This document shows positions 31,670 through 39,983 of a stretch of 64,000 bases of DNA, piece after piece. The stretch is from Saccharicrinis sp963677245 (lineage in GTDB: Bacteria > Bacteroidota > Bacteroidia > Bacteroidales > Marinilabiliaceae). The stretch is from assembly GCA_963677245.1 (NCBI GenBank), contig OY781921.1, forward strand, positions 2,914,001 through 2,978,000. Direction: 5' to 3'. Positions within the stretch are counted from its first letter, which is position 1. Each line of letters opens with the position of its first letter. The notes beneath the pieces are model-generated. The model did no database searches. It was given only the letters and a program-made list of their open reading frames with translations, and was not told the DNA's origin. A program made the translations under genes and the position numbers.

Positions 31670-34027
31670 ATGACTAACAAAAGTAGGGGCATCAAAAGAT
31701 TTCTAAAATGGTTTTGGGGCATCATTATTAGTGGTATTCTTCTGGTGTTTTTCTTATTTATTCTTATTTCGATGGGTTATTTAGGTGTAATGCCATCTTT
31801 TGAGGAATTAGAAAATCCTAAAAGCAGCATATCAACAGATATTATATCTGAAGACCAACAAGTCCTGGGAAATTTTGCCATTGAAAACAGAACCTTTGTA
31901 GATTATGAGAGCTTATCTCCAAATATTGTTAACGCATTAGTTGCCACTGAAGATCTTCGGTTTTATGACCATTCTGGTGTTGACCCAAGGGGCTTGGCCA
32001 GGGTTGCAGTACGAACTGTAATTTTAGGCGACAAGGGTGCTGGAGGTGGAAGTACCATTACTCAGCAGCTTGCTAAATTACTTTTTCACGAGCCTGCAAA
32101 AAACATTTGGGAAAGAGGGTTACAAAAGCTTAACGAATGGGTAATTGCTATTAAGCTGGAGAAAAGCTATACTAAAAATGAAATCTTAACTATGTATCTT
32201 AACAAAGTGGGGTACATCTACGATGCATATGGAATTTATTCAGCTGCTCACACCTTTTTTGGCACTAATACCGACACCATTAAAATTGAAGAAGCAGCCA
32301 CTTTGGTGGGAATGTTGAAAAACCCGGCACTGTTTAATCCTCTTAGAAGAAAAGACACAACAGAGGTCAGAAGAAATGTGGTGCTGGACCAAATGAGAAA
32401 AGCACAGTTTATTACTCAAGAAGAGTTTGACTCATTAAAAAACATACCTCTTACATTAAAATTTAAAAGACGAGATCATAAAGAAGGAGTAGCTCCTTAT
32501 TTCAGAGAACATATCCGATTAACGCTTACTGCCAATAAACCCGAGAAAGATAATTATCCATCTTATTTGCAAGATAAATTTAAAAGCGACAGCCTTGAAT
32601 GGGAAAATAATCCTATGTACGGTTTTATTAACAAAAACTTAAAACCAGATGGTAGCAAGTACAATATCTATAGAGATGGTTTAAAAATATACACTACTGT
32701 AAACTATAAAATGCAAACCTATGCAGAAAATGCAGTAAAGAACCATTTGGCAAATGATTTACAAAAAGCATTTTTCAGGGAAAAAAAAGGCAGAACCAGA
32801 GCTCCGTTTTCTCGCAACCTGACAGAAGAACAATACAAAAGTATTATCAACAGAGCAGTTCGAAATTCTGATAGATACAGAACCATGCGAAGAGCAGGAC
32901 ACAGTGTTGATTCTATTATGAAATCATTTAATACGCCAACTAATATGGAGGTATTTACATGGGAAGGAGATAAAGACACTGTACTTACACCTATGGATTC
33001 CATCAAGTATTTCAAATACTTTTTGCGAGCTAGTTTATTCTCTATTGATCCTGCTAACGGTCATGTTAAAGCTTATGTTGGTGGTCCCAACTTTAAGTAT
33101 TTTATGTACGATATGGCCACACAGGGCAAAAGACAGGTCGGCTCTACGATAAAGCCTTTGGTTTACACATTGGCTATGCAAGAGGGACATAGCCCCTGTG
33201 ATCTGGTTCCTAATATACCTCAAACCTTTGTTTTACCTGATGGAAAAACCTGGACTCCTCGCGACGGAGGAAAACATCGCCTAGGAGAAATGGTTACTTT
33301 AAAATGGGGCTTAGCAAATTCCAATAATAATATTACAGCATGGGTGATGAAACAATATAACCCAGAAGCTGTCAGAGACATGATTCACGAATTGGGAATA
33401 CAAAGCCCAATGGATGCTGTACCTTCTTTATGTTTAGGAATTCCTGATTTTTCATTACATGAAATGGTAAGTGCATACAGTACCTTTGCCAACAAAGGTG
33501 TAAGAATTGAACCTTTAATGATAACCCGAATTGAAGATAGGTTTGGTAATGTGATTGGGCAATTTACACCCAACAAAAAAGAAGTGATTAGTGAACAGAC
33601 TGCCTATTTAATGTTGAACCTTTTACAAGGAGTGATTAATCATGGCACCGGAGTAAGACTTCGCTACACTTATAATTTTACGGCACAAATTGGCGGAAAA
33701 ACCGGAACAACTCAAAACCACTCTGATGGTTGGTTTATAGGAGTTACTCCAAAACTAGTAACCGGCGTGTGGGTTGGTGGTGAAGACAGAGATATTCACT
33801 TTGATGGTATTTCTTTGGGACAGGGTGCCAATATGGCCTTACCTATTTGGGCACTTTATATGCAAGCCTTATACGAGGACGAATCTTCATTAATTACTCA
33901 AGAAGATACATTTGAAGAACCTATTAACTTCAATATTTCGTTGGATTGCGATGAAGAAAGAAGTGCTATTGAAGAAGATGAAGCTGTTGAGGAATACACT
34001 AATGGATCGGAAGAGGAATTCTTATAA
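31670..34027 (+). CDS. Class A penicillin-binding protein (PBP1A-like)
   Basis: This bifunctional enzyme polymerises and cross-links peptidoglycan. The 785-residue protein has an N-terminal basic segment and one membrane helix (about residues 15-38). The GT51 transglycosylase domain contains ATEDLRFYDHSGVDPRG and GGSTITQQLAKLLF. The transpeptidase domain contains STIKP (nucleophile Ser, about residue 500), SNNN and KTGTTQNHSDGWF. The C-terminus is a very acidic tail of about 35 residues. It is the only plus-strand gene between topA and radA, and it ends at a hairpin terminator. Confidence 0.94.
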   Translation: MTNKSRGIKRFLKWFWGIIISGILLVFFLFILISMGYLGVMPSFEELENPKSSISTDIISEDQQVLGNFAIENRTFVDYESLSPNIVNALVATEDLRFYDHSGVDPRGLARVAVRTVILGDKGAGGGSTITQQLAKLLFHEPAKNIWERGLQKLNEWVIAIKLEKSYTKNEILTMYLNKVGYIYDAYGIYSAAHTFFGTNTDTIKIEEAATLVGMLKNPALFNPLRRKDTTEVRRNVVLDQMRKAQFITQEEFDSLKNIPLTLKFKRRDHKEGVAPYFREHIRLTLTANKPEKDNYPSYLQDKFKSDSLEWENNPMYGFINKNLKPDGSKYNIYRDGLKIYTTVNYKMQTYAENAVKNHLANDLQKAFFREKKGRTRAPFSRNLTEEQYKSIINRAVRNSDRYRTMRRAGHSVDSIMKSFNTPTNMEVFTWEGDKDTVLTPMDSIKYFKYFLRASLFSIDPANGHVKAYVGGPNFKYFMYDMATQGKRQVGSTIKPLVYTLAMQEGHSPCDLVPNIPQTFVLPDGKTWTPRDGGKHRLGEMVTLKWGLANSNNNITAWVMKQYNPEAVRDMIHELGIQSPMDAVPSLCLGIPDFSLHEMVSAYSTFANKGVRIEPLMITRIEDRFGNVIGQFTPNKKEVISEQTAYLMLNLLQGVINHGTGVRLRYTYNFTAQIGGKTGTTQNHSDGWFIGVTPKLVTGVWVGGEDRDIHFDGISLGQGANMALPIWALYMQALYEDESSLITQEDTFEEPINFNISLDCDEERSAIEEDEAVEEYTNGSEEEFL

Positions 34028-34061
34028 TCCTTAAACGACAATACACTTTACAATAATATAC

Positions 34062-34098
34062 CGAGGATTTCGCTTATAACGAGATCCTCGTTTTTTTT
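34062..34098 (+). terminator. Terminator of the PBP gene
   Basis: Arms CGAGGAT (34062-34068) and ATCCTCG (34084-34090) form a 7-bp stem, followed by eight T on the plus strand. It overlaps the last bases of convergent radA. Confidence 0.75.
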
Positions 34099-35464
34099 AT
34101 GCAAAAAGAGATTTAAAAGCCTCTTCCAGTTTTGTTACCTGAAGAATATTAATATCAAACTTAGATAAGTCTACTCCTTTTGTAAATCGGGGAATAATTA
34201 TTTGTTCAAAACCAAGCTTAGATGCTTCTGCAATTCGTTGTTCAATTCTAGTTACCGGCCTTATCTCCCCCGAAAGACCTATTTCTCCAGCCATACAAAT
34301 CTTAGGCGAAACCGGAATGTCAATATTTGAGGATAAAATAGCTGATGCGACTGCTAAATCTATAGAAGGATCATTTACCTTTATTCCTCCTGCAATATTT
34401 AAAAACACGTCTTTAACAGCCAATTTAAAACCAGCTCTTTTTTCAAGAACTGCCAAAAGCATATTTAACCTTCTAAGGTCAAAACCTGTAGCTGAACGCT
34501 GAGGTGTTCCATAAGCCGCCGTGCTAACCAAAGCCTGTGTCTCAATCAAAAACGGTCTCATCCCTTCGATGGCTGCAGCAATAGCCACTCCACTTAAATT
34601 TTCATGATGATGAGAAAGTAATAATTCCGAAGGGTTAGTCACTTCTCTTAATCCATCACCCAACATTTCAAAAATACCTATCTCAGCCGTAGACCCAAAC
34701 CGATTCTTTATAGATCTAAGAATTCGATACATATGGTTACGATCTCCTTCGAACTGTAAAACCACATCCACCATATGTTCTAATACCTTTGGCCCTGCCA
34801 GATTGCCTTCCTTATTAATATGGCCAATTAGTATTACAGGTAAGTTTTGCTCTTTGGCTACTCTCAAAATGGCTCCGGTACATTCCCTGATTTGAGATAC
34901 ACTACCCGGCAAGGAATCCATATTTTCACTACTTAAAGTCTGAATCGAATCGACCACCAATAAATCAGGATTCACATTTTTAATATGACCGAGCACTTTC
35001 TCCAATGAAGTTTCACTTACTACCAAACAGTTTTCGCTACCTTGATGAATCCGATCCGCTCTTAGTTTAATTTGTTGCGGACTTTCCTCCCCGGACACAT
35101 ACAGTACTTTTCTGGAGTTAATGCGCAGAGCCATTTGCAATACCAAAGTAGATTTACCTATTCCGGGTTCCCCACCAACAAGGATTAAAGAGCCTGGAAC
35201 CATTCCTCCTCCAAGCACTCTATCCAACTCAGTATTGGAAGTGTAAATTCTAGGTAACTCAGCCACCTCTACCTTATGAATAGGTTCCGGTTTCGACGAT
35301 ACTGTTTCAAAAAAATTATTGGCAACCGATTTTTTTCCTGTAGATTTCACAACCAGCTCCTCTACATAAGTATTCCATTGTCCACATGCATTACATTTCC
35401 CCACCCATTTAGGCGATTCTGTACCACAATTCTGACATACGAAAACCGATTTTGCTTTTGCCAT
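34097..35464 (-). CDS. radA: DNA repair protein RadA
   Basis: RadA is a RecA-like ATPase and helicase that processes recombination intermediates. The 455-residue protein has an N-terminal zinc finger (CQNCG and CNACG, about residues 10-30), Walker A GGEPGIGKST (about 97), the family motif KNRFGS (about 255), and a C-terminal Lon-like domain containing AGGIKVNDPSIDLAVA. All expected motifs are intact and the length is normal. It lies 15 nt downstream of the rfaE2-like gene. Confidence 0.96.
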   Translation of the reverse strand: MAKAKSVFVCQNCGTESPKWVGKCNACGQWNTYVEELVVKSTGKKSVANNFFETVSSKPEPIHKVEVAELPRIYTSNTELDRVLGGGMVPGSLILVGGEPGIGKSTLVLQMALRINSRKVLYVSGEESPQQIKLRADRIHQGSENCLVVSETSLEKVLGHIKNVNPDLLVVDSIQTLSSENMDSLPGSVSQIRECTGAILRVAKEQNLPVILIGHINKEGNLAGPKVLEHMVDVVLQFEGDRNHMYRILRSIKNRFGSTAEIGIFEMLGDGLREVTNPSELLLSHHHENLSGVAIAAAIEGMRPFLIETQALVSTAAYGTPQRSATGFDLRRLNMLLAVLEKRAGFKLAVKDVFLNIAGGIKVNDPSIDLAVASAILSSNIDIPVSPKICMAGEIGLSGEIRPVTRIEQRIAEASKLGFEQIIIPRFTKGVDLSKFDINILQVTKLEEAFKSLFA

Positions 35465-35479
35465 AATTTTTTTGAGTTG

Positions 35480-35977
35480 TTATGATTTTATCTCTGCAGC
35501 TATTTTTTCTATAATATTTGTTGTAGAAAATCCATCTACGAATGCTATTGTTTCAACAGCACCTCCTTTAGCAGTAACCACGTCATAGCCTACAATATCT
35601 TCCACATTATAATCAGCACCTTTTACCAACACATCCGGTTGAACAGCTTTTATCAATTCATATGGCGTTTCCTCATTAAAGAAAACAATCATATCTATAA
35701 ACTCAAAAGCTGAAAGCACAATTGCTCTGCTTTCTTCATCCACAATAGGCCTTGTTGGCCCTTTTATTCTACTGACTGACTCATCTGTATTCAAACCCAA
35801 AACTAATTTAGTTCCTTTTTGAGCTGCCAAAGAGAGATACTCTGCATGTCCTCGGTGCACAAGATCGAAGCAACCATTTGTAAAAACAACACGCTCTCCA
35901 TTATCTTGCCATTCCTGAACAATATTCCTAGCTTTTTCGAGCTCTACAATTTTTGATTTAAAATACAGTTTATCCAT
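35480..35977 (-). CDS. rfaE2: Heptose 1-phosphate adenylyltransferase (RfaE domain II)
   Basis: This 165-residue nucleotidyltransferase has the cytidylyltransferase-like motif TNGCFDLVHRGHAEYL (about residues 33-48) and the RIKGPTRPI segment near 90. It would make ADP-D-glycero-beta-D-manno-heptose for the LPS core. In enterobacteria this domain is fused to the RfaE/HldE kinase; here it is free-standing, as is common in Bacteroidota. No kinase gene is nearby. It is preceded by a terminator that separates it from panD. Confidence 0.9.
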   Translation of the reverse strand: MDKLYFKSKIVELEKARNIVQEWQDNGERVVFTNGCFDLVHRGHAEYLSLAAQKGTKLVLGLNTDESVSRIKGPTRPIVDEESRAIVLSAFEFIDMIVFFNEETPYELIKAVQPDVLVKGADYNVEDIVGYDVVTAKGGAVETIAFVDGFSTTNIIEKIAAEIKS

Positions 35978-35989
35978 TATATGTAACCT

Positions 35990-36022
35990 AATAAAATAAC
36001 AAACCCCGGTATTACCGGGGCT
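35990..36022 (-). terminator. Terminator of panC-panD
   Basis: A GC-rich stem (CCCCGGT / ACCGGGG, within 36003-36021) follows panD on the minus strand and is succeeded by TTTGTTATTTTAT. The stem is strong; the T-tract is interrupted. Confidence 0.75.
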
Positions 36023-36043
36023 TCATAAATTAAAAATAATGTT

Positions 36044-36397
36044 TTACACCAATTGATTTGTAGCCGTATCCGGGAATACAAATTTTGGTTTGAATACTTT
36101 TGCTTCTTCTAAAGGCATTGAGGCATATGTAATAATAATAATAACATCGCCCACAGCTACTTTACGCGCTGCTGCTCCATTTAAACAAATAACACCTGAA
36201 CCTCTTTCTCCCTTTATAACATAGGTTTCCAAACGTTCGCCATTATTATTATTTACCACCTGAACTTTTTCGTTTTCAATGATATTGGCCTCATCCATCA
36301 AGTCCTCGTCAATGGTAATACTACCCACATAATTTAAATTTGCTTCGGTAACCGAAACATTATGCAACTTAGACTTTACAACTTCAACATGCATCAT
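36044..36397 (-). CDS. panD: Aspartate 1-decarboxylase precursor
   Basis: PanD decarboxylates aspartate to beta-alanine for pantothenate synthesis. The 117-residue precursor contains the self-cleavage site Tyr-Val-Gly-Ser (Ser at residue 26, or 25 from the second Met). Cleavage there would create the pyruvoyl group. The GERGSGVICLNGAAAR segment that lines the active site is present. Its start overlaps the panC stop by 4 bp, so the two are probably translationally coupled. Confidence 0.96.
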   Translation of the reverse strand: MMHVEVVKSKLHNVSVTEANLNYVGSITIDEDLMDEANIIENEKVQVVNNNNGERLETYVIKGERGSGVICLNGAAARKVAVGDVIIIITYASMPLEEAKVFKPKFVFPDTATNQLV

Positions 36398-37245
36398 GAA
36401 TGTTTTTTGTAAATCAAATTATCAATCAATCTTATTTTATCTGCAAATACTGCAATACAACCTACTATATAATCACTATCATCCCAACTATCCACAGGTT
36501 GTAAAGAGTCTCCATCTACTATATTAAAATACTCTACTTCTAATAAGGCAGATTCGTTTATCTTTTCCGTTACAAAATTAATAACTTCTTTTAAATTATC
36601 CCTTCCAATTAGCTTTTTAGATTCAAACAATGTTTTAGAAATCAAAGTTGACTCCGTTCTTTGCTCTTTTGTCAATCGCGTATTTCTGGAACTCATCGCC
36701 AGTCCATCTTCTTCTCTAACTATATCACCGGGAATAATTTCAATATTATAATCCAGCTTTTTTGTCATTTCCTTGATAATGGCTAATTGCTGAAAATCCT
36801 TTAATCCAAAAAATGCTTTATCAGGCATCACCATATCAAACAAACGACTTACCACCTGCGCAACACCATTGAAATGTCCAGGTCTGAACTCACCCTCCAT
36901 CACCTTGTCCAACTTACCAAATTCAAATACTCGCGTATCTTCCTCTGGATATACTTCATCAACATTGGGTGTAAATAAAATATGGCAAGCCGTTTTTTCC
37001 AATAATGCCATATCATTTTCAACCGTACGCGGATAATTCTTTAAATCATCTGCATTATTAAACTGGTTTGGATTAACAAAAATGCTCACCACAACCACAT
37101 CTGTTGCACGACCAGCTAATTCCACTAAGCTTAAATGCCCCTCGTGCAAAGCGCCCATGGTTGGAACAAAACCAACTGTCTTCCCCTCTGCTTTGCAATT
37201 TTCAATCGCCTTCTTAAGCTCCTCTCTTTTAGAAACAATGTTCAT
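36394..37245 (-). CDS. panC: Pantothenate synthetase
   Basis: PanC joins pantoate and beta-alanine with ATP. The 283-residue protein has the family motifs VPTMGALHEGHLSLV (about residues 27-41), SIFVNPNQFN (about 56-65), FGLKDFQQLAI and MSSRNTRL near 185. It forms a two-gene pantothenate operon with panD. The start faces the promoter of the plus-strand glycogen synthase-like gene. Confidence 0.97.
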   Translation of the reverse strand: MNIVSKREELKKAIENCKAEGKTVGFVPTMGALHEGHLSLVELAGRATDVVVVSIFVNPNQFNNADDLKNYPRTVENDMALLEKTACHILFTPNVDEVYPEEDTRVFEFGKLDKVMEGEFRPGHFNGVAQVVSRLFDMVMPDKAFFGLKDFQQLAIIKEMTKKLDYNIEIIPGDIVREEDGLAMSSRNTRLTKEQRTESTLISKTLFESKKLIGRDNLKEVINFVTEKINESALLEVEYFNIVDGDSLQPVDSWDDSDYIVGCIAVFADKIRLIDNLIYKKHS

Positions 37246-37427
37246 ATTTCAATTTCAAAAAACCTCGCAAAGTAAATAATTTAATCTTTACTATAAAAGC
37301 ATAAAAATCACATATTTTGTTCATTTTATAACCTGATTCAAAGCATCATCCCACCTGTCACTATATCTCTTACCCATTGGTTTATAAATCATAAGGCCTG
37401 ATTAACTTTACAATAAAACCCGACATC

Positions 37428-37459
37428 TTTGTATAGGAAGTTTATTTTTGCTAATTTTG
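37428..37459 (+). promoter_or_regulatory. Bacteroidota-type promoter for the glycogen synthase-like gene
   Basis: TTTG (37428-37431), 20 bp and TAATTTTG (37452-37459) match the -33/-7 consensus exactly. Transcription would start near 37,466, about 40 nt before the ATG at 37505. Confidence 0.75.
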
Positions 37460-37504
37460 CAGCCTATTATTTTCACATAAAGCAATTATCACCAACAAAA
37501 TAAA

Positions 37505-38314
37505 ATGGAAAAAACAAAGGTTTTATTTATTTCCCAAGAAATCACACCATACTTACCCGAAACTGAGATGTCTAAAATAGGTAGATATTTACCTCAGGGC
37601 ATTCAGGAAAAAGGAAAAGAAATCAGAACATTTATGCCTCGCTTTGGATGTATTAACGAACGTAGAAATCAACTACACGAAGTTATACGTTTATCTGGTA
37701 TGAATTTGATTATTGACGATACCGATCACCCTTTAATTATTAAGGTAGCTTCTATTCAAGCTGCTCGTATGCAGGTTTACTTTATAGATAATGAAGATTA
37801 TTTTCATAGAAAATCGACATTAGTTAATAAAGAAGGTAAAGAGCATGAAGATAACGACGAAAGAGCTATCTTTTTTGCCCGAGGTGTATTAGAAACAACC
37901 AAAAAATTAAGATGGACTCCGGATATTATCCACTGTCACGGATGGTTTACTGGTTTGGTTCCATTATATATTAAAAAGGCTATGAACGAAGATCCGCACT
38001 TTGCGAATTCAAAATTGGTTTATAGTGTATATAACGATGATTTCACCAATACTTTCCCGGAATCTTTCCCGGAAAAATTTCAGTTAGAAGGTGTTGAAAG
38101 TCAGGATTACGAAAACCTTACTCCTTTTGATTTTAAAAACCTTAGTAAGTTAGCGATTAACTTTAGCGATGGAGTTATCCAGGGAAATCCTAATGCTAAT
38201 CAGGAAATTATTGATTACGCAAAAGCATCAGGTAAGCCGTTCCTTGATTTTCATAATGAAGAAACATACATCGATGCATATGATCAGTTTTACGATCATT
38301 TACTAGGCAAATAA
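37505..38314 (+). CDS. Half-length glycogen/starch synthase-like protein
   Basis: The 269-residue protein resembles only the N-terminal GT5 domain of glycogen synthase (LFISQEITPYLPETEMSK..., IIHCHGWFTGLVPLYIK near 140-156). The C-terminal nucleotide-sugar-binding half is absent, and the N-terminal ADP-glucose motif KxGGL is replaced by SKIGRYLP. Glycogen synthesis is therefore unlikely. Single-domain proteins like this are often annotated glycogen synthase in Bacteroidota. A promoter lies upstream, and the DUF4270 lipoprotein gene follows within 45 bp, a pairing I believe is conserved. Its function is unknown. Confidence 0.8.
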   Translation: MEKTKVLFISQEITPYLPETEMSKIGRYLPQGIQEKGKEIRTFMPRFGCINERRNQLHEVIRLSGMNLIIDDTDHPLIIKVASIQAARMQVYFIDNEDYFHRKSTLVNKEGKEHEDNDERAIFFARGVLETTKKLRWTPDIIHCHGWFTGLVPLYIKKAMNEDPHFANSKLVYSVYNDDFTNTFPESFPEKFQLEGVESQDYENLTPFDFKNLSKLAINFSDGVIQGNPNANQEIIDYAKASGKPFLDFHNEETYIDAYDQFYDHLLGK

Positions 38315-38325
38315 TCTTTTTATAC

Positions 38326-38333
38326 TACTTTTG
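38326..38333 (+). promoter_or_regulatory. -7 promoter element for the DUF4270 gene
   Basis: TACTTTTG fits the TAnnTTTG -7 box and lies 25 bp before the ATG at 38359. No clear TTTG -33 box is seen. It supports the ATG over the GTG at 38335, which would fall at or before the expected transcription start. Confidence 0.45.
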
Positions 38334-38358
38334 AGTGCAAACACAAAACACGATTTTT

Positions 38359-39846
38359 ATGCAAATTCGGTTGGCAATAATTGCATTTGCCGTTTTCATT
38401 ATATCATCTTGTAAAGATGAACCTGCAGAAATTGCCGGAAGCTTATTTGGAGATAACTTGATTAATGCCAAAGAATATATTGCAGGCAGCAACGAGGTAA
38501 GCTTACAAAATGTAGAAGGTGAAGTTGTTAAATTCAGTAGCATCCCATATTTAATGCTTGGTGAATATAGCGATCCTCAATACGGATATGTGAAAGCAGA
38601 TTTTGCTACTGAATTATCTTTTGGTACAAGAATATCTTATAGTACTAGGCCATATTATCACCTTGCCCAAGTGGACTCCCCATATATTGCATCTGAATAC
38701 CTTTCAACTGAATTTAGAATCCAATATAAAGATAATTCATGGTTAGGAGATACACTTGCCAAGCATAAGGTATCTATTTATGAGCTAAACTCATTGCTTG
38801 ATAGAGATATTCAATATAGTTCAGACTTTGATCCAACTGGATTATATTATGAAACTCCCATTGGTGAGTTAACCTATGAAGTAAAGAATGGATTAGTGGA
38901 TACACTTTGGGAAGAATCTTCATACACTCATACTTTAACAGTTGATATAGATGATGAAGTAGGCTTGAGAATTTTTAATGCTGATACAGCCCTATTTATC
39001 AATGATGAAAAGTTTAGAGATCTGTTTAAAGGAGTTTATGTAACTACTGAAAAGGTTGATGATAACGCAGGCTCACTTCTTCGCCTTAGTCACAGAAGTA
39101 TTAACCAAGGTTTAGCTTTACGGTATAAACTAACCCGAATGTTATACGACATTAATGGCAATGATAGTGTTACCGTTACGGATATCATTGTAAAATCATT
39201 TCCTGTTAACGTGGAATCAGCAAAAGTTGTAAGATATACAAGAGATTATTCAGAATCTGACATAGATCTTGAAACAATTAATCCGGATAAATTATACTTA
39301 TCTGGTATTGGAGGAAGTATGGCAAAATTAAATATCACTGAGGACTTTATTTCTAATTTGCAATCAATCATTCCTGACAGTAATACGGAAGAAGAAGCTG
39401 AAACTATCAAGAGCCTTTCCTCTGTAACTATTAAGCTTTATATAGATACTTTAGATACGGATTTAAATTATGCCCCTTCTACCTTATATATGTACTATAT
39501 AAATGAGGATGGAGAGTTGTCTTCCCCAACGTATTTGACAGAAAATAATATAGAATCCTCTATATTAATATCTTCAGGTTCTCAATCTAGTTATGAGTAT
39601 GCTTATGTTTTCAATATTAATCGAGACTTTTTTCAAGAGCTGATATATCCAACGCAGGATGAAAATATAGAACGAAATTTAAATCAGTTTTTCATTAGTA
39701 CAGAACCTTATTTAGGATCAGGCAAAATGGATCATAGTTTTAGTTTTACCAGAGTTGTTTTACATGGTATGACTATAGCAGCAGACGACGAAGATGAAAC
39801 TATTAAACCGTCTAAATTTTCGGTTAAGTATGTTGAAGCTCAATAA
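38359..39846 (+). CDS. DUF4270 family lipoprotein
   Basis: The protein, about 495 residues from the ATG at 38359, begins with a lipoprotein signal peptide (IRLAIIAFAVFIISSC) and lipobox Cys at about residue 18. The mature part is rich in beta-structure and matches my knowledge of the Bacteroidota DUF4270 family: an N-terminal ...YSDPQYGYVKADFATEL-type segment and long strands thereafter. It is probably exposed at or anchored in the outer membrane. It follows the half glycogen synthase gene and ends at a strong terminator. No enzymatic motif is seen. Confidence 0.8.
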   Translation: MQIRLAIIAFAVFIISSCKDEPAEIAGSLFGDNLINAKEYIAGSNEVSLQNVEGEVVKFSSIPYLMLGEYSDPQYGYVKADFATELSFGTRISYSTRPYYHLAQVDSPYIASEYLSTEFRIQYKDNSWLGDTLAKHKVSIYELNSLLDRDIQYSSDFDPTGLYYETPIGELTYEVKNGLVDTLWEESSYTHTLTVDIDDEVGLRIFNADTALFINDEKFRDLFKGVYVTTEKVDDNAGSLLRLSHRSINQGLALRYKLTRMLYDINGNDSVTVTDIIVKSFPVNVESAKVVRYTRDYSESDIDLETINPDKLYLSGIGGSMAKLNITEDFISNLQSIIPDSNTEEEAETIKSLSSVTIKLYIDTLDTDLNYAPSTLYMYYINEDGELSSPTYLTENNIESSILISSGSQSSYEYAYVFNINRDFFQELIYPTQDENIERNLNQFFISTEPYLGSGKMDHSFSFTRVVLHGMTIAADDEDETIKPSKFSVKYVEAQ

Positions 39847-39870
39847 GAAATAATTACACTAAGATATACT

Positions 39871-39901
39871 ACTGCCATTCTTTACCAGAATGGCAGTTTT
39901 T
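39871..39901 (+). terminator. Terminator after the DUF4270 gene
   Basis: A perfect 11-bp stem (ACTGCCATTCT / AGAATGGCAGT, 39871-39881 and 39887-39897) with a 5-nt loop is followed by a T-run. Confidence 0.88.
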
Positions 39902-39983
39902 ATATATACACGTTTCTGATTTAGAATTCACATTGTTTTACTATTTTAGCCATCAACCTTGTCTTTCTAAAAAACAAATCGGC

